DNA of 64,000 nucleotides from Deltaproteobacteria bacterium (GCA_020848545.1 JADLHZ010000026.1:30245-94244); one strand, 5' to 3'; shown: positions 17,249 to 27,669, counted from the first letter of the stretch. Translations and numbers: made by a program. Notes: a model not told the origin generated them from the letters alone.

Positions 17249-17443
17249 TCACATCGATGGAGTCGCCTTCTCCTCCGGCCACTTTCCGGTCCGCAAGTAC
17301 TCGGCGAACGCGGGATCTTCTTTGGCGCGCTTCTCCTGCTCCTGGCGAAGCCACTCTTTGTCCTTCTCCATGCTCTCGCGATGGAACTCGTGATCGTGGC
17401 CCGCGGCCGGGTCCAGGCCTTCGAAGGATTTTGGCTCGCTCAT
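17249..17443 (-). CDS. Small acidic/basic protein coupled to giant gene
   Basis: This 64-residue charged, soluble, mainly helical protein (KDKEWLRQEQEKRAKEDPAF, then EYLRTGKWPEEKA) was not recognised. Its ATG overlaps the stop of the giant gene by four bases (17440-17443), so it is translated by coupling and made with that protein. The size, charge and position fit a cognate chaperone, adaptor or immunity protein, but nothing in the sequence proves this. The His-rich GHDHEFHRESMEK segment could bind metal. Confidence 0.65.
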   Translation of the reverse strand: MSEPKSFEGLDPAAGHDHEFHRESMEKDKEWLRQEQEKRAKEDPAFAEYLRTGKWPEEKATPSM

Positions 17444-20400
17444 TTGTTGGCTCCATTCTTAGCGTTGTTCGCAAAGGGACGCTGCACGCCTTCCCACATC
17501 GAGACGCCCATCAGCATCATCACCTTGCCGAGGTGATCGTCCTTGATGCGCAGGCCGTCGGGCGCGTCCGGATCGCTGATGCGCAGCATCTTCGGCGGGT
17601 TCCTGGGATCGACGACGTCGAGCATGGCGATGTCGCGCGGGCTCTTGGCGGCATCGATGAAGCGGAGCGCGTCGGCGATGACCGCGTCCGTGTAGATCTC
17701 GGGCTTCGTGTAGCGCATCTCTTCGAGCCACATGCGCGCCTGATGCTTCATGTTGTCGCGCGTCTGCTCGTCCTTCCACGCGAAGGTCTTCGCCCACTCG
17801 TAGACGCCGACGCTGATGTTCGCGAGCACGCGGATCTCCACCTCGGCGAGCCGCTTCGGATCCACGGCTGCTTTGAGGAACGACGTGAGCTGCGGGTCGA
17901 CGGCCTCGGCGATCTTGTTGCCTTGGTAGCGCTGGTCGATCGTGAAGAGCGAGCGATGGACGATGAGGTGGCCGTCGGCGGCCTTCTCGAAGGAGCGGTT
18001 GATGGTGGCGACGGGCCGTCCGTCGGCGTCGCGAATCACCATCTTGACCATGATGTAACCGGGCTTGATCTCCTGAAGCCCCACGACCTCGGTGCGCAGG
18101 CCCTCGATCGGCGGCGTGAAGGCTTTCTCCAGCACGGCGCGCGAGATCGGCCGGCCCATGATGCTCTCGAGCGCCGCGCCGTTCGCGCCGAGATCGTTCT
18201 TGGAAGACGCGAGGAGCTTCGTCAGGTCTGCGCCGTAGATCTTGTCGTCGTGTTTGCTGAAGCGCTTGCCGTCGATGCGGATCCGCTCCGGCTTCAGCGC
18301 GCCCGGGTGCGCGTCGACGAAGTTCTTGATGGCGAGGGGGCCGGGCGTTGGCTGCTTCATCACCTCGCTGAGCACGCGGCGAAGCGCAGCCGCGTCGAAG
18401 TCGAGGCCGGCGTTCTTTTGCCGGTACAGGATGTCGTTGAGCAGCTTGCGTTCGGCGACCGTCGGATAGTCGGCGAGCAGCTTGGCGAAGCCAGCCATGT
18501 CGCCGTGGTTCTCCCACGAGCTTGCGATCCACTTCACGAGCTTGCCGAACCCGGTGGTCTCGAAGGGCACGCCGGGGGTCTCGCCCTTGGCGCCGCGGGC
18601 GATCAGGTCGGCGACGACAGCGTCGTACCCCGCGCGTTCGTTGTCGGCCCACGCGCTCCGTCCCTTTTGTTCTCGGCCGGTGCGGACGTCGGCCGCGCCC
18701 TGGTTCGCCGCGCGCGCGTTCTCGAAGTGCGTATCCGCGTTGGAGGCGCCGAACATCTCTTCGAGCACCGGCGCGATCTTGCTGGCGCCTTGCGGATCCT
18801 TTGCGGCCCACTCACCGAAGCGCTTGATGGTCGCTGCCGCTTCGGGGCCGCCGTAGACGACGGAGCGCATGAGCCCCGCGGCGCCGCTGGCCCGCACCCA
18901 GTCCGGAAGGGCGGCATACGCTGCGAGCCGCTGCTGAAACGCCGGATCCTTGGCGAGGCGCGCTGCGTCGACCGCCAAGATTTTCAGATGCCACTCCGGC
19001 ACGTAGGCGAGCGCGCCGTAGCTCGCGATCGTCTCCATCGTGCCTTTGACCGGGGTAGGATCGCCGAACGCTTTCTCGTAGTCCTTCGTCGCTTTGTCGA
19101 ACGCGGCCCGCGCGCGCTTTTCGTCTGCGCTCGGCAGCGCGTTCATGCGCAAGACTGGCGTGACGTCGTTCGGGCCTGCCCCGGGCTTCGCTTCGTCTTT
19201 CTTCGCTGCGGCTTTCTTCACCGCCGCCTCGTGCTGCACTTGCTCGAGGATCGCCTGCCGCACCTCGGGCCGCGCGGCGAGCTCGGCGAGGCTGAAGTGG
19301 CGCGTCTTCTTCAAACCCTTGGTGGCGAAGTTGAAGCCGTTGCCCTTGCCGATGCTCTCCTGCACGTAGGTCTCGCCGTCGATCTGCAGCTTGACGGTCG
19401 AGATCGTCGACGTGTCGTGCTCGAGCTTGGCGAGGAACGGCTCGTTCTCGGCGGCGTGGTGCTGGTACTCGGGCATGTCGACGACGTCTTTGATGCGGCG
19501 CTCGTACAGGGGACCGGTGCCGCTGTCCGGCGTGAACAGGATCGACTCGCCGTCGTGGGAGACCTTCGCCGCGGTGTAGCTCTCGCCGTCGACCTCGATC
19601 TTTACGCCGTAGGTGCGCGTCGGATCCTTGTAGACGTCGGCGAGCTCCAGCGGCGCGTTGTCGATGCGGATGAACTTCTGGACCTCAGGCAGCTGGGCGA
19701 TCGCGCGCTCGGAGAGCGAGAGGCGGTGCTCCCGCGGCGAGAGCGGCTTCAGCGAGTAGCCGCCGTCCTGTTGGCGCGAGACGATCTCGTAGCGCGCGTT
19801 GTCGATCTGCACTTTCATCTTCAACACGGAGTCCGGCTTCTTCTCGAGGTGCGCGAGCGTGTCGCTCTTCGGCCCCTTGCTGTCGGGGATCCCGGGCTCG
19901 CTCGTCGCCCGTTCGCCGGTGACGGTCTTCGGCGCCGGCACGCTCTCGGCGAACCAGACGAGGTACGGGCGGCCGATGACGCCGTCGACGCTCGGGCTCG
20001 GGAAGCGATAGACCTCGTCGAGCGTCAGCCACGCGCCGTCCGGATATCTCTTCTGAAACGCGGGATCGGGATCGAAGACGAGCACCTTCTCGACGCCGTC
20101 GACGACCTTCATCTCGTGCAGCCAGAGCTGATGATGGCCGTTGGCGGCCCAGCCGGTCTTCGCGAGGACGCCGTTTTGATCGGTCTCCCAGCGCACGGCG
20201 AGCGGCACCGGCTTGCCGTCGGCGAGCTGCGCGCGGACCATCGCTTTGGTGTCGGCCTCGTCGGTGCCGCCGAGGTCGTGCCGCTTGGCCTTCTCGCCGA
20301 CGACCGCCTCGAAGTGCAGCATGATGTCGGGGTTCGTGTCGATCATCATGCCGCCGTGCTGCGCCGGCAGATCGAGCGCGTGCGGGACGCCGATGGCGGT

Positions 20401-23400
20401 GACGGTCTTCCCATTCAGCGTGATGCCGCCGTCCGTGCCGACGAGCTTCACCGGACCGAAGAGCCCGCGCAGGCCCTTCATCCGGAGCTCCTTCGGGTTG
20501 CCGTCGACGTAGATCTCGTAGCGCTTGGTGCCCTTCTTGGTGCTCACCTCGACGAAGGCCGTCTCGCCCTTCTTCATCTCGAGCAGGTGCTTCGCGGTTT
20601 CGTCGCCTTGCAGATCCTTCGTCACGTAGAAGGTGTGGTCGGTTTCGACCCGCGTCGGATCGGCGCGCGTGAAGTCTTCGTACGCCGAGCGCTCATGCGA
20701 CTTCGATCCGCCGCCGCCGCGCTTGAGCCACATGTGCTGGATCTGCTGCACCGCCTTCGGATCGCTGGTGAAGACGTAGGCGAGATCCGGCGCGCGCGCT
20801 CCCAGGCCCCACTGCGCGGCGGTCGGCGCGCAGGAGTCCTTCAGGTGTTGATAGAGCCCACGCATCGAGAGCGCCTCGGCGAGATCCTCGCGCGCGATGC
20901 CCTTGATCTTCTCATAGGTTGCCTTGATCTTCTCGATCGTCGCGCCGTTCGCGAACATGCGCGCGACGACGGCCGCATGCTCAGGGCTGCGGTCGGCGAC
21001 CTCGGCACGGAAGCGCCCCCACTCGGCGAGCGCCTGCTCGTTGCCGAGCTCGAAGAGCTTCTCCATGCGCTGGTCGTAGCGGCGTTGCGTGACTTGCGGC
21101 ATGGCTGACAGCGCCAGCCCGGATTGCTCGTAGGCCACGCGATCGTGCGGCACGCGCTCGGTCTTGCCGGTCTTCACGTCGCGGACGACGGCTTTGTCGC
21201 CTTCGACGCGCACGAGCACGAAGTCGTGATCGTCCTTGAGCTTCAGCTCGCTTTCGACCTTCACCTCGCGCATCACCCGTACGCGCGGCTCTTTGTAGAG
21301 CGCGTTCACCGACTCCGCGGCCTTGCCGTAGAGATCCTTCATCGGCATGTGCAGATCAGCGCCCTCGCCGTGCGGCCGCAGCGTGACCTGACCGTTCTCG
21401 TAGCTCCTGACGACGTAGACCTTCTTGTCGACGGTGACGACGGAGCCGACGAGCACGTGCGGGTTCTCGGCGATCACCTTCATCATCGAAACGCGCTTCT
21501 CGCCCTTGTCCGAGCGGAACACCGCCTCGCCCTTGTCGATGCGCACGAGCGACGCGCCTTCACCTTCTTTGGCGCCCGGCATCTTCACGTGGCTCGACGC
21601 GCCGACGATCGTCGCGCCCGGCGCCGGCGCGGCCTGCGCGGGCTTTCCGTCCTCGCCGATCCGATGCGTCGTGACGGCGCCGTCTTTGCTCGTGTGCGTG
21701 ATGACGACGACGCCGCGATCGATCTCGGCGCGCACTTTGCCGTCCTTGTACTTCGTCAACACGTCGGCGGCCGCGTCGTACTGCTTCTCCGGCAGCTTCT
21801 TCGCGTCGTGGTTGCCGAAGAGGCCGTCGGCCTTCCCGTTCGCTTTGCGCTCGGCGAACAGATCGCCGCTCGGCTTCTCCGCCATCTTCGCGGGTGCGGC
21901 TTCGGCAAAGGCGCCGGGATGCTTCGCGGCGATGTCGGCTTTCTGCACGTAGTAGCGCGCGACGAGCATCTCGATCTGCGGCGCGCTTAGGATCCCTGAG
22001 AACTGCTGGCGCAAACCGTCTGGCGACAGCTTCTTGAAGCCCGCGATGTAACGCTCGCTGTACGCCATCGTGTACAGCTCGACCGGCAAGACGCCGCCGC
22101 TGATCGGCCGGTCGGCCTTCTTCGTCGGTACGAGCCCGCCGCGGAACGACGACTCGTGATCGATCACTTTGACGCTGAAGGAATTCGGATCGACCCACAC
22201 GTTGCCGTTCGAGTGGCGGTCGTTGTTGCCGGTGAGATAGTCGAACGCGCGCAGATCAGCGATCGCCCGCTCGTAGTCCGGGCCCATCAGCTCCTGCTGC
22301 GCCTTCACCGTGTTCGGCAGCTCTTGAAAGGGCTTGCCGACCGCTTCGATCACCGCGCCCATTTTTCCGTCGACCTTGCCGATCGTCACCTTCGGCGAGA
22401 GCCCGAGGCCGAGCGCGCTGTCGAGCGTGTAGGTGCCGAGCTCGTTCATCACGCGTGACGCGTTGCCGTCGCCGAAGGGCTTGAAGAAGTAGAGCGTGTT
22501 TCCCTCCTGGTCTTTGACTTGATAGATCTCGCTCGACTTGCCCTTCCCCGGCTTCTCCTTGCTCGCGCCCTTCGGCATCAGCTCGGGGTAGTCCTTGGCA
22601 TCATACGCCTTCGTGACATCGGCCTCGAAGCGCTTGTTGTCCGGGTGCTCCAGCACGGCTTCCACGTGCTCCGTCAGCGCGCGCTCGCCCTCTTTCTTGT
22701 AGTAGTCGGTGAGCCCTTCCTGCACGACGTCGGGATCGTCGATGCGCTCGTGCTGGCGCTCGTTCTTCGGATCGCCGCGCGTCGTCTCGGCCTTCTTCTC
22801 CAAGAGCGCGAGCGCGCGCGTCGCCTGATCGTGGGGATCGGCCTTGACGACAGCGCCGGTCGGCTTCGCTTCAATGACGACGGGGCCGCCAGGTTTCACC
22901 TCGACGATCGCCGGCTTCGCCTCGACGAGCGCCGCGCGCGTCTCCGACTTGTTGTTGACGTGACTGTTGACCCGCATCAACGCGTCGGCGCCGACGATGC
23001 GCTCGACGCCGTGCTCGTTCTTGAGGACAAAGTCGCCGAAGCGGGGATCGATTTCTTTGATCGTCCAGCTCGGCTTCACCGTCTCCGGCTCGCCCGGCAT
23101 GCGCACGAGCGTGCCTTCCTCCTTGAGCTTCGTCGCTTCCTTGCTCGCGGCCGCGTCCTTGTTGTGCGCGACCTCCATCATGTGGCCCTGCACGCCGCCC
23201 TGAAACCCGGCGCGGACGAGTGACTTCAAGTCGGTGTGCACATCGAAGCCGAGCGCCCGGCCTGCCTTGCCCATCAGGTACTCTTCGCCGACGCCGGTCG
23301 AGACATCGATGATGCGGCCGGTGATGCCGTTGAAGCGCGCGAGCGGGGCCAAGAGGAACGCCGTCACCGACGTGCGGACGAGATCCCACGGCGCTTGCTT

Positions 23401-26400
23401 GGTCATCTTCCACGCCGCGTCGAGATCGCTTGTGAGCGCGTGGCCGGCGATGTTGCCGGCGGTGCCGAGCGCGTTGCCGGCGGTGCTCCACTTCGAAATC
23501 TGCGCCGCGACCTTCCACCACGGCGCGCCGGGCTGCAGGCGTGAGACGCCGATCAGCGGCAGCACCACGCCCACGCTCGCGCCAGCGCCTTGCAACATCG
23601 CCGCGCGGGCGTCCTTGAACGTCTGCTTGATCGAGAAGTCGCCGGCGAACGCCTGCTTGCTGAGCGAGATCGTCACGCCGAACGCCGTCGACACGGCGGT
23701 GCCGGCACGGACCGCTCGCCACGCGCGGACCAATGTGCTTGCGCCCTTCGCCGCCGTCGCCGCGCGAAACACCTTCAGGGCGCGCATGCTCGGCAGGATG
23801 AAGCTCCACGCTTCGATCCACACTTCGCCGGCGAAGCGCCAGCTGTCGGCGAGCTTCTGGACGCCGGTGCGATAGACCTCGTCCGAGACGCGTAGCTCCG
23901 CCTCCATGGCCTCGGTGAGCTGGTAACAAGTGGCGAGCTCGACGGCGATCTTGTTGAGGATGTCGTTCGCTTCCGTCGAGTCGCCCTTGCCGGCCGCGCG
24001 CAGCCCTTCGTACGCGAACACGAGCGCGCGTGCGGCGACCGTGCGGCGGCCGAGCTCCCCGACGCGGCGCCCGTCGATGGTGCCGGGGATCACGTTGAAG
24101 GTCGTCATCAAGATGGCTTCTTTGGTGTCGACGCCCATCTCTTTGGCGTATTTTTCGAACTTCTCTTCGTAGTTCTTGAGCGACTCCCAACCCTTCTGGG
24201 TCGGCGGCGGGAGCGCCTCGCGCGTATTCCGGATGAGCTGGCGCAGGTCCGACGCATTCAAGTACGCGCTGACGACCGCTTGCCACTGCGCCGGAAAGTT
24301 CTTCTCGACCACCTTGCCGAGCTGCTGCGTCGGGTGCGCGCCGGCCCACTCGAGGAGCAGCCACTGCTTCTCGGTCTTCGACAGGTTCTCGACGACCTTG
24401 CGCACTTGCTCGGTGTCTTTGCTCTCGAGGGCGGCGTGCAAGAGCGGCACGAGCGCGACGGCGCCGGGGAAGTACACCGGCATGCTGTCCGCTTTGCCTT
24501 CCTTCTCGAGGTTCGCCTTGAAGCCCTCCGGCCAATACTTCTCGCCGAAAAACAGCACGCTGAACTTCACGCCCTGCGTCTCGACGCGCAAGACGGTGTC
24601 GGCGAACCCGCGGACGGCCGCCGGGCTCGCGCGGCCGCGCGGATCGATCCCGAACGCGCTCTTCAGCGGCGGATACTTTTCGGCCAGCCGCACGAGCTCG
24701 TGCACGCCGATGCTCATCGCGTCGGCCTTCGCCGGATCTTTGCTCATCGCCACGAGCTCGGTCCACGTGACGCTCGGGTTCACTTCGAGCCAGTCGGCGA
24801 GCTTCTTCAAGTCGCTCGATTCGAGCTGGCCCTGCGACTCGAGCACGTTCAAGCTCGCCTTCAACGCGCCGGTGGCGTGACGCTTCTTGTCCAGCGATTC
24901 GAGCTCACCGTGCGAGCGCGGCTTCGGCGGATCGAGGAGGTCGTCCACCTTCTCGGCGTTCATGAAGCGCTCGATGGTGTCGCGATCGAGCGGGAGCTTG
25001 TTCGTGAGCTTGCCGAAGACCTGCTGCGCGTTCAGGAAGAGCGCGTGAAGATCGCTGCCGTCTTCCTTCGGCTCGGGCAGCTCCACGCCGTAGACCTCCG
25101 AGATCCACAGGCGCATGTGCGCGTAGCCGAAGAACTCGCGCGTGCGCGTGTACTCGTCGAGCGCGGTGTAGAAGAGCCTCTGCGCCTGAAAGTCGTCGTT
25201 CGGCCCGAGCGTCAAAGTGACCGGAATCATCTCCTTCGGATTCTTCGGATCCGGCATCGAGTAGCTCAGGCGATAGACTTCTTCGTTCTCGCCTTTCTTG
25301 TTCATGCGCACGTCGCCCGTGAGCACGCCCGGCGGGTACGCGGGCGCCAGCTGCTTCAACGACGCGAAGAGCGACGATCCCTTGGCGTCTTCCGGAAACG
25401 CGCGGACGTCGAAGCCGTAGATCCTGAGCGCGTTGCCCAGGACGTCGCGGAACGCCTCGCGCCGGTTCTGCACGCCGTCCGCGGTCACGACCAGGCCGCC
25501 GGCGAGCTGATCGATGAGCTCGATGCGTTGCGCCAGCGTCATCTTGCGATCGGCAGGGCCCATCGGATCGTTGAGCAGCGCGTACGCGTGCTTCAAATCG
25601 AGCACCTCGGCGTAGGTCTTCGGCGGATCCTTCTTGTACTTTTCTAGCTTGGCGGTCGCTTCGTCGCGCGCGTCGGTCAGGTGCTTCTTCTCGGCGAGCA
25701 GGAGATCCCTCTGCTCTTTGTACTTCGGCAGCGCCGCGTCGAAGTCGGCGTCGTTGCCGCTCGCGAACAGCGCCTTCGTGTCTTCGAGCAGCGTGCCGGC
25801 GCCGTGGATCGCGGCGTCGGCGCGCTCGTTGCGTATGAAATCGTCTGCTTGCTGCAGACCTTCGACGAGGATGGTGACGTGCCGCTTCGCGGCGTCGAGC
25901 TTCGTGAGTGCACCCTCGGTCAAGGTCAGCATGCGATCTTCGGCGGCGGAGCGCGGGTTCTTCTTCGCGAGCTCCGCTCGAAACACTTCGAGCTCGTCGC
26001 GGCGCGCTCCGAGCGTCGCGGCGTGCTTCAACGCGCCGGCGAGCTTCGGATCTTTCGCTTCGGTGAAAGCGCCGTACGCTTCGAGCTCAGTCGAAGCCCC
26101 GCGGTAGGAAGCGACGCCGCGGGCCAGGGTCTTTTCGTCCTCCGCGCTCTGCGTCGCGATGCCGTCGGCGTGGGCGGTGACGCGCTTCTTCAGCTCGCGG
26201 AACTTGTCGAGCTCGCGCTGCGCCCGCGCGATGATGAAGCCGCAGTCCTTCTGCAAGAGCGCGTTCTCAGGATGCGCCTTCTGGATCCGCTCGGCGTCTT
26301 TGATGATCGCCACGTAGCGATTTTCGCCGGCCTGCATCGCCTTCTCGGTCGCCTTCCAATCTTCGCCGAAGGCGTCGTGCAGCTTCCTGGCGTCCGCCAG

Positions 26401-27660
26401 CCAGTGGTCGAGGGCGGCGAGCGCTTTGTCTCTATCGGCTTTCGTCGCGGTGGGCGACGAGAGGGTCGCGAGCGCGGCGTCGGCCTCTTTCGGTGCCGTG
26501 GCCTTCAAGCCGCCGGTCTTTCCATCCATGAAGACGAGGCCGGCGTTGCCCATGGCGCGCGTGCGCAGGTCCGCGAAGTCCTGCGCCGTCAGCGGCAGCT
26601 TGCTGTCGATGAGGAGCTGCAGCGCCTTGTCGTCGAGGTAGCCGCTCTCGACGAGCTTGACGTTGCTCTTGTCGGCGAGCGCCGCCATCGAGATCGCGTC
26701 GCGCCGCTTCAAGTCGGCTTGAAACCCGAGGCGCTCGGGCTCGGGGATCGTCAGCAAGACGCGATCGATGGACGCGCGCTTGTCTTTGTCTGTCTTGCCG
26801 TCGACGAGCAGCGCGACGACGCCGGCTTTCTCGGTCGTCGTCAGCTCGTTGATGATGCGCTCGACGAACGCCGGGCGCGACGCTTCGGGCAGCGCGTCGA
26901 GCACGACCTCCGGGTTGATCTTCTTTTCGCGCGTCGCGGCGATGAACGCGATGAACTCCGGCTTGTCCGGCGGGCCGATCGAGCCGACGACCTTGTTCAC
27001 CGTTTGCTGATCGAAGTGCTCGGACAAGAGGTGCAAGAGCGCGAGCAGCCAGTGCCAGAAGCCGCCCGAGAGCTCGGCGACCACAGCCGCCTTCTGCGGC
27101 GCGTCGGCGTAGTCGAGCGTGAGGCCGAGGAGCGCGTCACGCCGGCCGGGATCGTCCATCTCGGCGATCATGCGGCCGTAGCCGTCGCCGATCGCCTTGG
27201 TCAGGGCTGCCGCGCGTTGTTTCTTCTCGTTCGCTGGTCCGGTCTCGATGTACTCGCTGACCAGCCGGACGATCTCCCGCTCGTCGCGCCACGAGGTCGC
27301 GCCGTCGCAGAGGTTCTTGATCTTGCCGGCGACGACGTCCTCGGGCTTCGGCGGCGGTTGCGTCAGGCGGCCTTGCTTCGGCGCCGGCTTCGGTGCCGGA
27401 ACGGCGTTCTCGTCGATCCGATCGCCGTCCTTTGCCTGCTTGTTCTCGACGACCGGCCCCGGCGCCTCGGTCTCGATGCCGAGCGGCTGCGGATCCGCTT
27501 CCTTCGCCTTCGGCCGGAGGTCGTTTCGGATGTAGTTCAAGACACTTGATTGTCGCACCTGGACCGAGGGCAAGCCAGGGAACTCACGGGCGAATTCGCG
27601 CCAGGAGGGGGGCGGTCGTTTTGCCTTGTCGTTTCGCGCCGAATTTGCGACGCCGCGCAT
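17440..27660 (-). CDS. Giant multidomain protein: kinase-like, papain-like and possible GNAT domains
   Basis: This is about 3406 residues, with no signal peptide. Residues ~1-1250 are helical, partly coiled coil. Hydrophobic segments cluster at ~1285-1450 (WSFILPSMRALKVF, GASVGVVLPLIGV, SVTAFLLAPLARF). A PI3/4K/UbDK-like kinase core lies at ~1705-1920: ATP Lys in YFFKPFG, catalytic loop GNNDRHSNGN, metal site VIDHESSF. A papain/C39-like cysteine peptidase lies at ~2260-2570: Cys in KDSCAPTAAQ, His in NGHHQLWLHEM, Asp in VFDPDP. A possible GNAT-like segment lies at ~3180-3300 (TIDQRYQGNKIAEAV). Short beta modules (for example KLQIDGETYVQE) recur between domains. An effector or toxin role is inference. 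The ATG at 27660 lies 9 bp from the divergent U32 gene; TTG 27666 or GTG near 27560 are alternatives, and the low-GC stretch at 27610-27655 looks more like promoter than coding. Confidence 0.8.
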   Translation of the reverse strand: MRGVANSARNDKAKRPPPSWREFAREFPGLPSVQVRQSSVLNYIRNDLRPKAKEADPQPLGIETEAPGPVVENKQAKDGDRIDENAVPAPKPAPKQGRLTQPPPKPEDVVAGKIKNLCDGATSWRDEREIVRLVSEYIETGPANEKKQRAAALTKAIGDGYGRMIAEMDDPGRRDALLGLTLDYADAPQKAAVVAELSGGFWHWLLALLHLLSEHFDQQTVNKVVGSIGPPDKPEFIAFIAATREKKINPEVVLDALPEASRPAFVERIINELTTTEKAGVVALLVDGKTDKDKRASIDRVLLTIPEPERLGFQADLKRRDAISMAALADKSNVKLVESGYLDDKALQLLIDSKLPLTAQDFADLRTRAMGNAGLVFMDGKTGGLKATAPKEADAALATLSSPTATKADRDKALAALDHWLADARKLHDAFGEDWKATEKAMQAGENRYVAIIKDAERIQKAHPENALLQKDCGFIIARAQRELDKFRELKKRVTAHADGIATQSAEDEKTLARGVASYRGASTELEAYGAFTEAKDPKLAGALKHAATLGARRDELEVFRAELAKKNPRSAAEDRMLTLTEGALTKLDAAKRHVTILVEGLQQADDFIRNERADAAIHGAGTLLEDTKALFASGNDADFDAALPKYKEQRDLLLAEKKHLTDARDEATAKLEKYKKDPPKTYAEVLDLKHAYALLNDPMGPADRKMTLAQRIELIDQLAGGLVVTADGVQNRREAFRDVLGNALRIYGFDVRAFPEDAKGSSLFASLKQLAPAYPPGVLTGDVRMNKKGENEEVYRLSYSMPDPKNPKEMIPVTLTLGPNDDFQAQRLFYTALDEYTRTREFFGYAHMRLWISEVYGVELPEPKEDGSDLHALFLNAQQVFGKLTNKLPLDRDTIERFMNAEKVDDLLDPPKPRSHGELESLDKKRHATGALKASLNVLESQGQLESSDLKKLADWLEVNPSVTWTELVAMSKDPAKADAMSIGVHELVRLAEKYPPLKSAFGIDPRGRASPAAVRGFADTVLRVETQGVKFSVLFFGEKYWPEGFKANLEKEGKADSMPVYFPGAVALVPLLHAALESKDTEQVRKVVENLSKTEKQWLLLEWAGAHPTQQLGKVVEKNFPAQWQAVVSAYLNASDLRQLIRNTREALPPPTQKGWESLKNYEEKFEKYAKEMGVDTKEAILMTTFNVIPGTIDGRRVGELGRRTVAARALVFAYEGLRAAGKGDSTEANDILNKIAVELATCYQLTEAMEAELRVSDEVYRTGVQKLADSWRFAGEVWIEAWSFILPSMRALKVFRAATAAKGASTLVRAWRAVRAGTAVSTAFGVTISLSKQAFAGDFSIKQTFKDARAAMLQGAGASVGVVLPLIGVSRLQPGAPWWKVAAQISKWSTAGNALGTAGNIAGHALTSDLDAAWKMTKQAPWDLVRTSVTAFLLAPLARFNGITGRIIDVSTGVGEEYLMGKAGRALGFDVHTDLKSLVRAGFQGGVQGHMMEVAHNKDAAASKEATKLKEEGTLVRMPGEPETVKPSWTIKEIDPRFGDFVLKNEHGVERIVGADALMRVNSHVNNKSETRAALVEAKPAIVEVKPGGPVVIEAKPTGAVVKADPHDQATRALALLEKKAETTRGDPKNERQHERIDDPDVVQEGLTDYYKKEGERALTEHVEAVLEHPDNKRFEADVTKAYDAKDYPELMPKGASKEKPGKGKSSEIYQVKDQEGNTLYFFKPFGDGNASRVMNELGTYTLDSALGLGLSPKVTIGKVDGKMGAVIEAVGKPFQELPNTVKAQQELMGPDYERAIADLRAFDYLTGNNDRHSNGNVWVDPNSFSVKVIDHESSFRGGLVPTKKADRPISGGVLPVELYTMAYSERYIAGFKKLSPDGLRQQFSGILSAPQIEMLVARYYVQKADIAAKHPGAFAEAAPAKMAEKPSGDLFAERKANGKADGLFGNHDAKKLPEKQYDAAADVLTKYKDGKVRAEIDRGVVVITHTSKDGAVTTHRIGEDGKPAQAAPAPGATIVGASSHVKMPGAKEGEGASLVRIDKGEAVFRSDKGEKRVSMMKVIAENPHVLVGSVVTVDKKVYVVRSYENGQVTLRPHGEGADLHMPMKDLYGKAAESVNALYKEPRVRVMREVKVESELKLKDDHDFVLVRVEGDKAVVRDVKTGKTERVPHDRVAYEQSGLALSAMPQVTQRRYDQRMEKLFELGNEQALAEWGRFRAEVADRSPEHAAVVARMFANGATIEKIKATYEKIKGIAREDLAEALSMRGLYQHLKDSCAPTAAQWGLGARAPDLAYVFTSDPKAVQQIQHMWLKRGGGGSKSHERSAYEDFTRADPTRVETDHTFYVTKDLQGDETAKHLLEMKKGETAFVEVSTKKGTKRYEIYVDGNPKELRMKGLRGLFGPVKLVGTDGGITLNGKTVTAIGVPHALDLPAQHGGMMIDTNPDIMLHFEAVVGEKAKRHDLGGTDEADTKAMVRAQLADGKPVPLAVRWETDQNGVLAKTGWAANGHHQLWLHEMKVVDGVEKVLVFDPDPAFQKRYPDGAWLTLDEVYRFPSPSVDGVIGRPYLVWFAESVPAPKTVTGERATSEPGIPDSKGPKSDTLAHLEKKPDSVLKMKVQIDNARYEIVSRQQDGGYSLKPLSPREHRLSLSERAIAQLPEVQKFIRIDNAPLELADVYKDPTRTYGVKIEVDGESYTAAKVSHDGESILFTPDSGTGPLYERRIKDVVDMPEYQHHAAENEPFLAKLEHDTSTISTVKLQIDGETYVQESIGKGNGFNFATKGLKKTRHFSLAELAARPEVRQAILEQVQHEAAVKKAAAKKDEAKPGAGPNDVTPVLRMNALPSADEKRARAAFDKATKDYEKAFGDPTPVKGTMETIASYGALAYVPEWHLKILAVDAARLAKDPAFQQRLAAYAALPDWVRASGAAGLMRSVVYGGPEAAATIKRFGEWAAKDPQGASKIAPVLEEMFGASNADTHFENARAANQGAADVRTGREQKGRSAWADNERAGYDAVVADLIARGAKGETPGVPFETTGFGKLVKWIASSWENHGDMAGFAKLLADYPTVAERKLLNDILYRQKNAGLDFDAAALRRVLSEVMKQPTPGPLAIKNFVDAHPGALKPERIRIDGKRFSKHDDKIYGADLTKLLASSKNDLGANGAALESIMGRPISRAVLEKAFTPPIEGLRTEVVGLQEIKPGYIMVKMVIRDADGRPVATINRSFEKAADGHLIVHRSLFTIDQRYQGNKIAEAVDPQLTSFLKAAVDPKRLAEVEIRVLANISVGVYEWAKTFAWKDEQTRDNMKHQARMWLEEMRYTKPEIYTDAVIADALRFIDAAKSPRDIAMLDVVDPRNPPKMLRISDPDAPDGLRIKDDHLGKVMMLMGVSMWEGVQRPFANNAKNGANK

Positions 27661-27669
27661 CCCCAAAGC

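Noticed and set aside
17257..21108. 1283-codon open frame on the plus strand opposite the giant gene
   Set aside because: Arg/Val/His/Leu-rich shadow translation with no motif; the minus strand shows clear domain motifs here.
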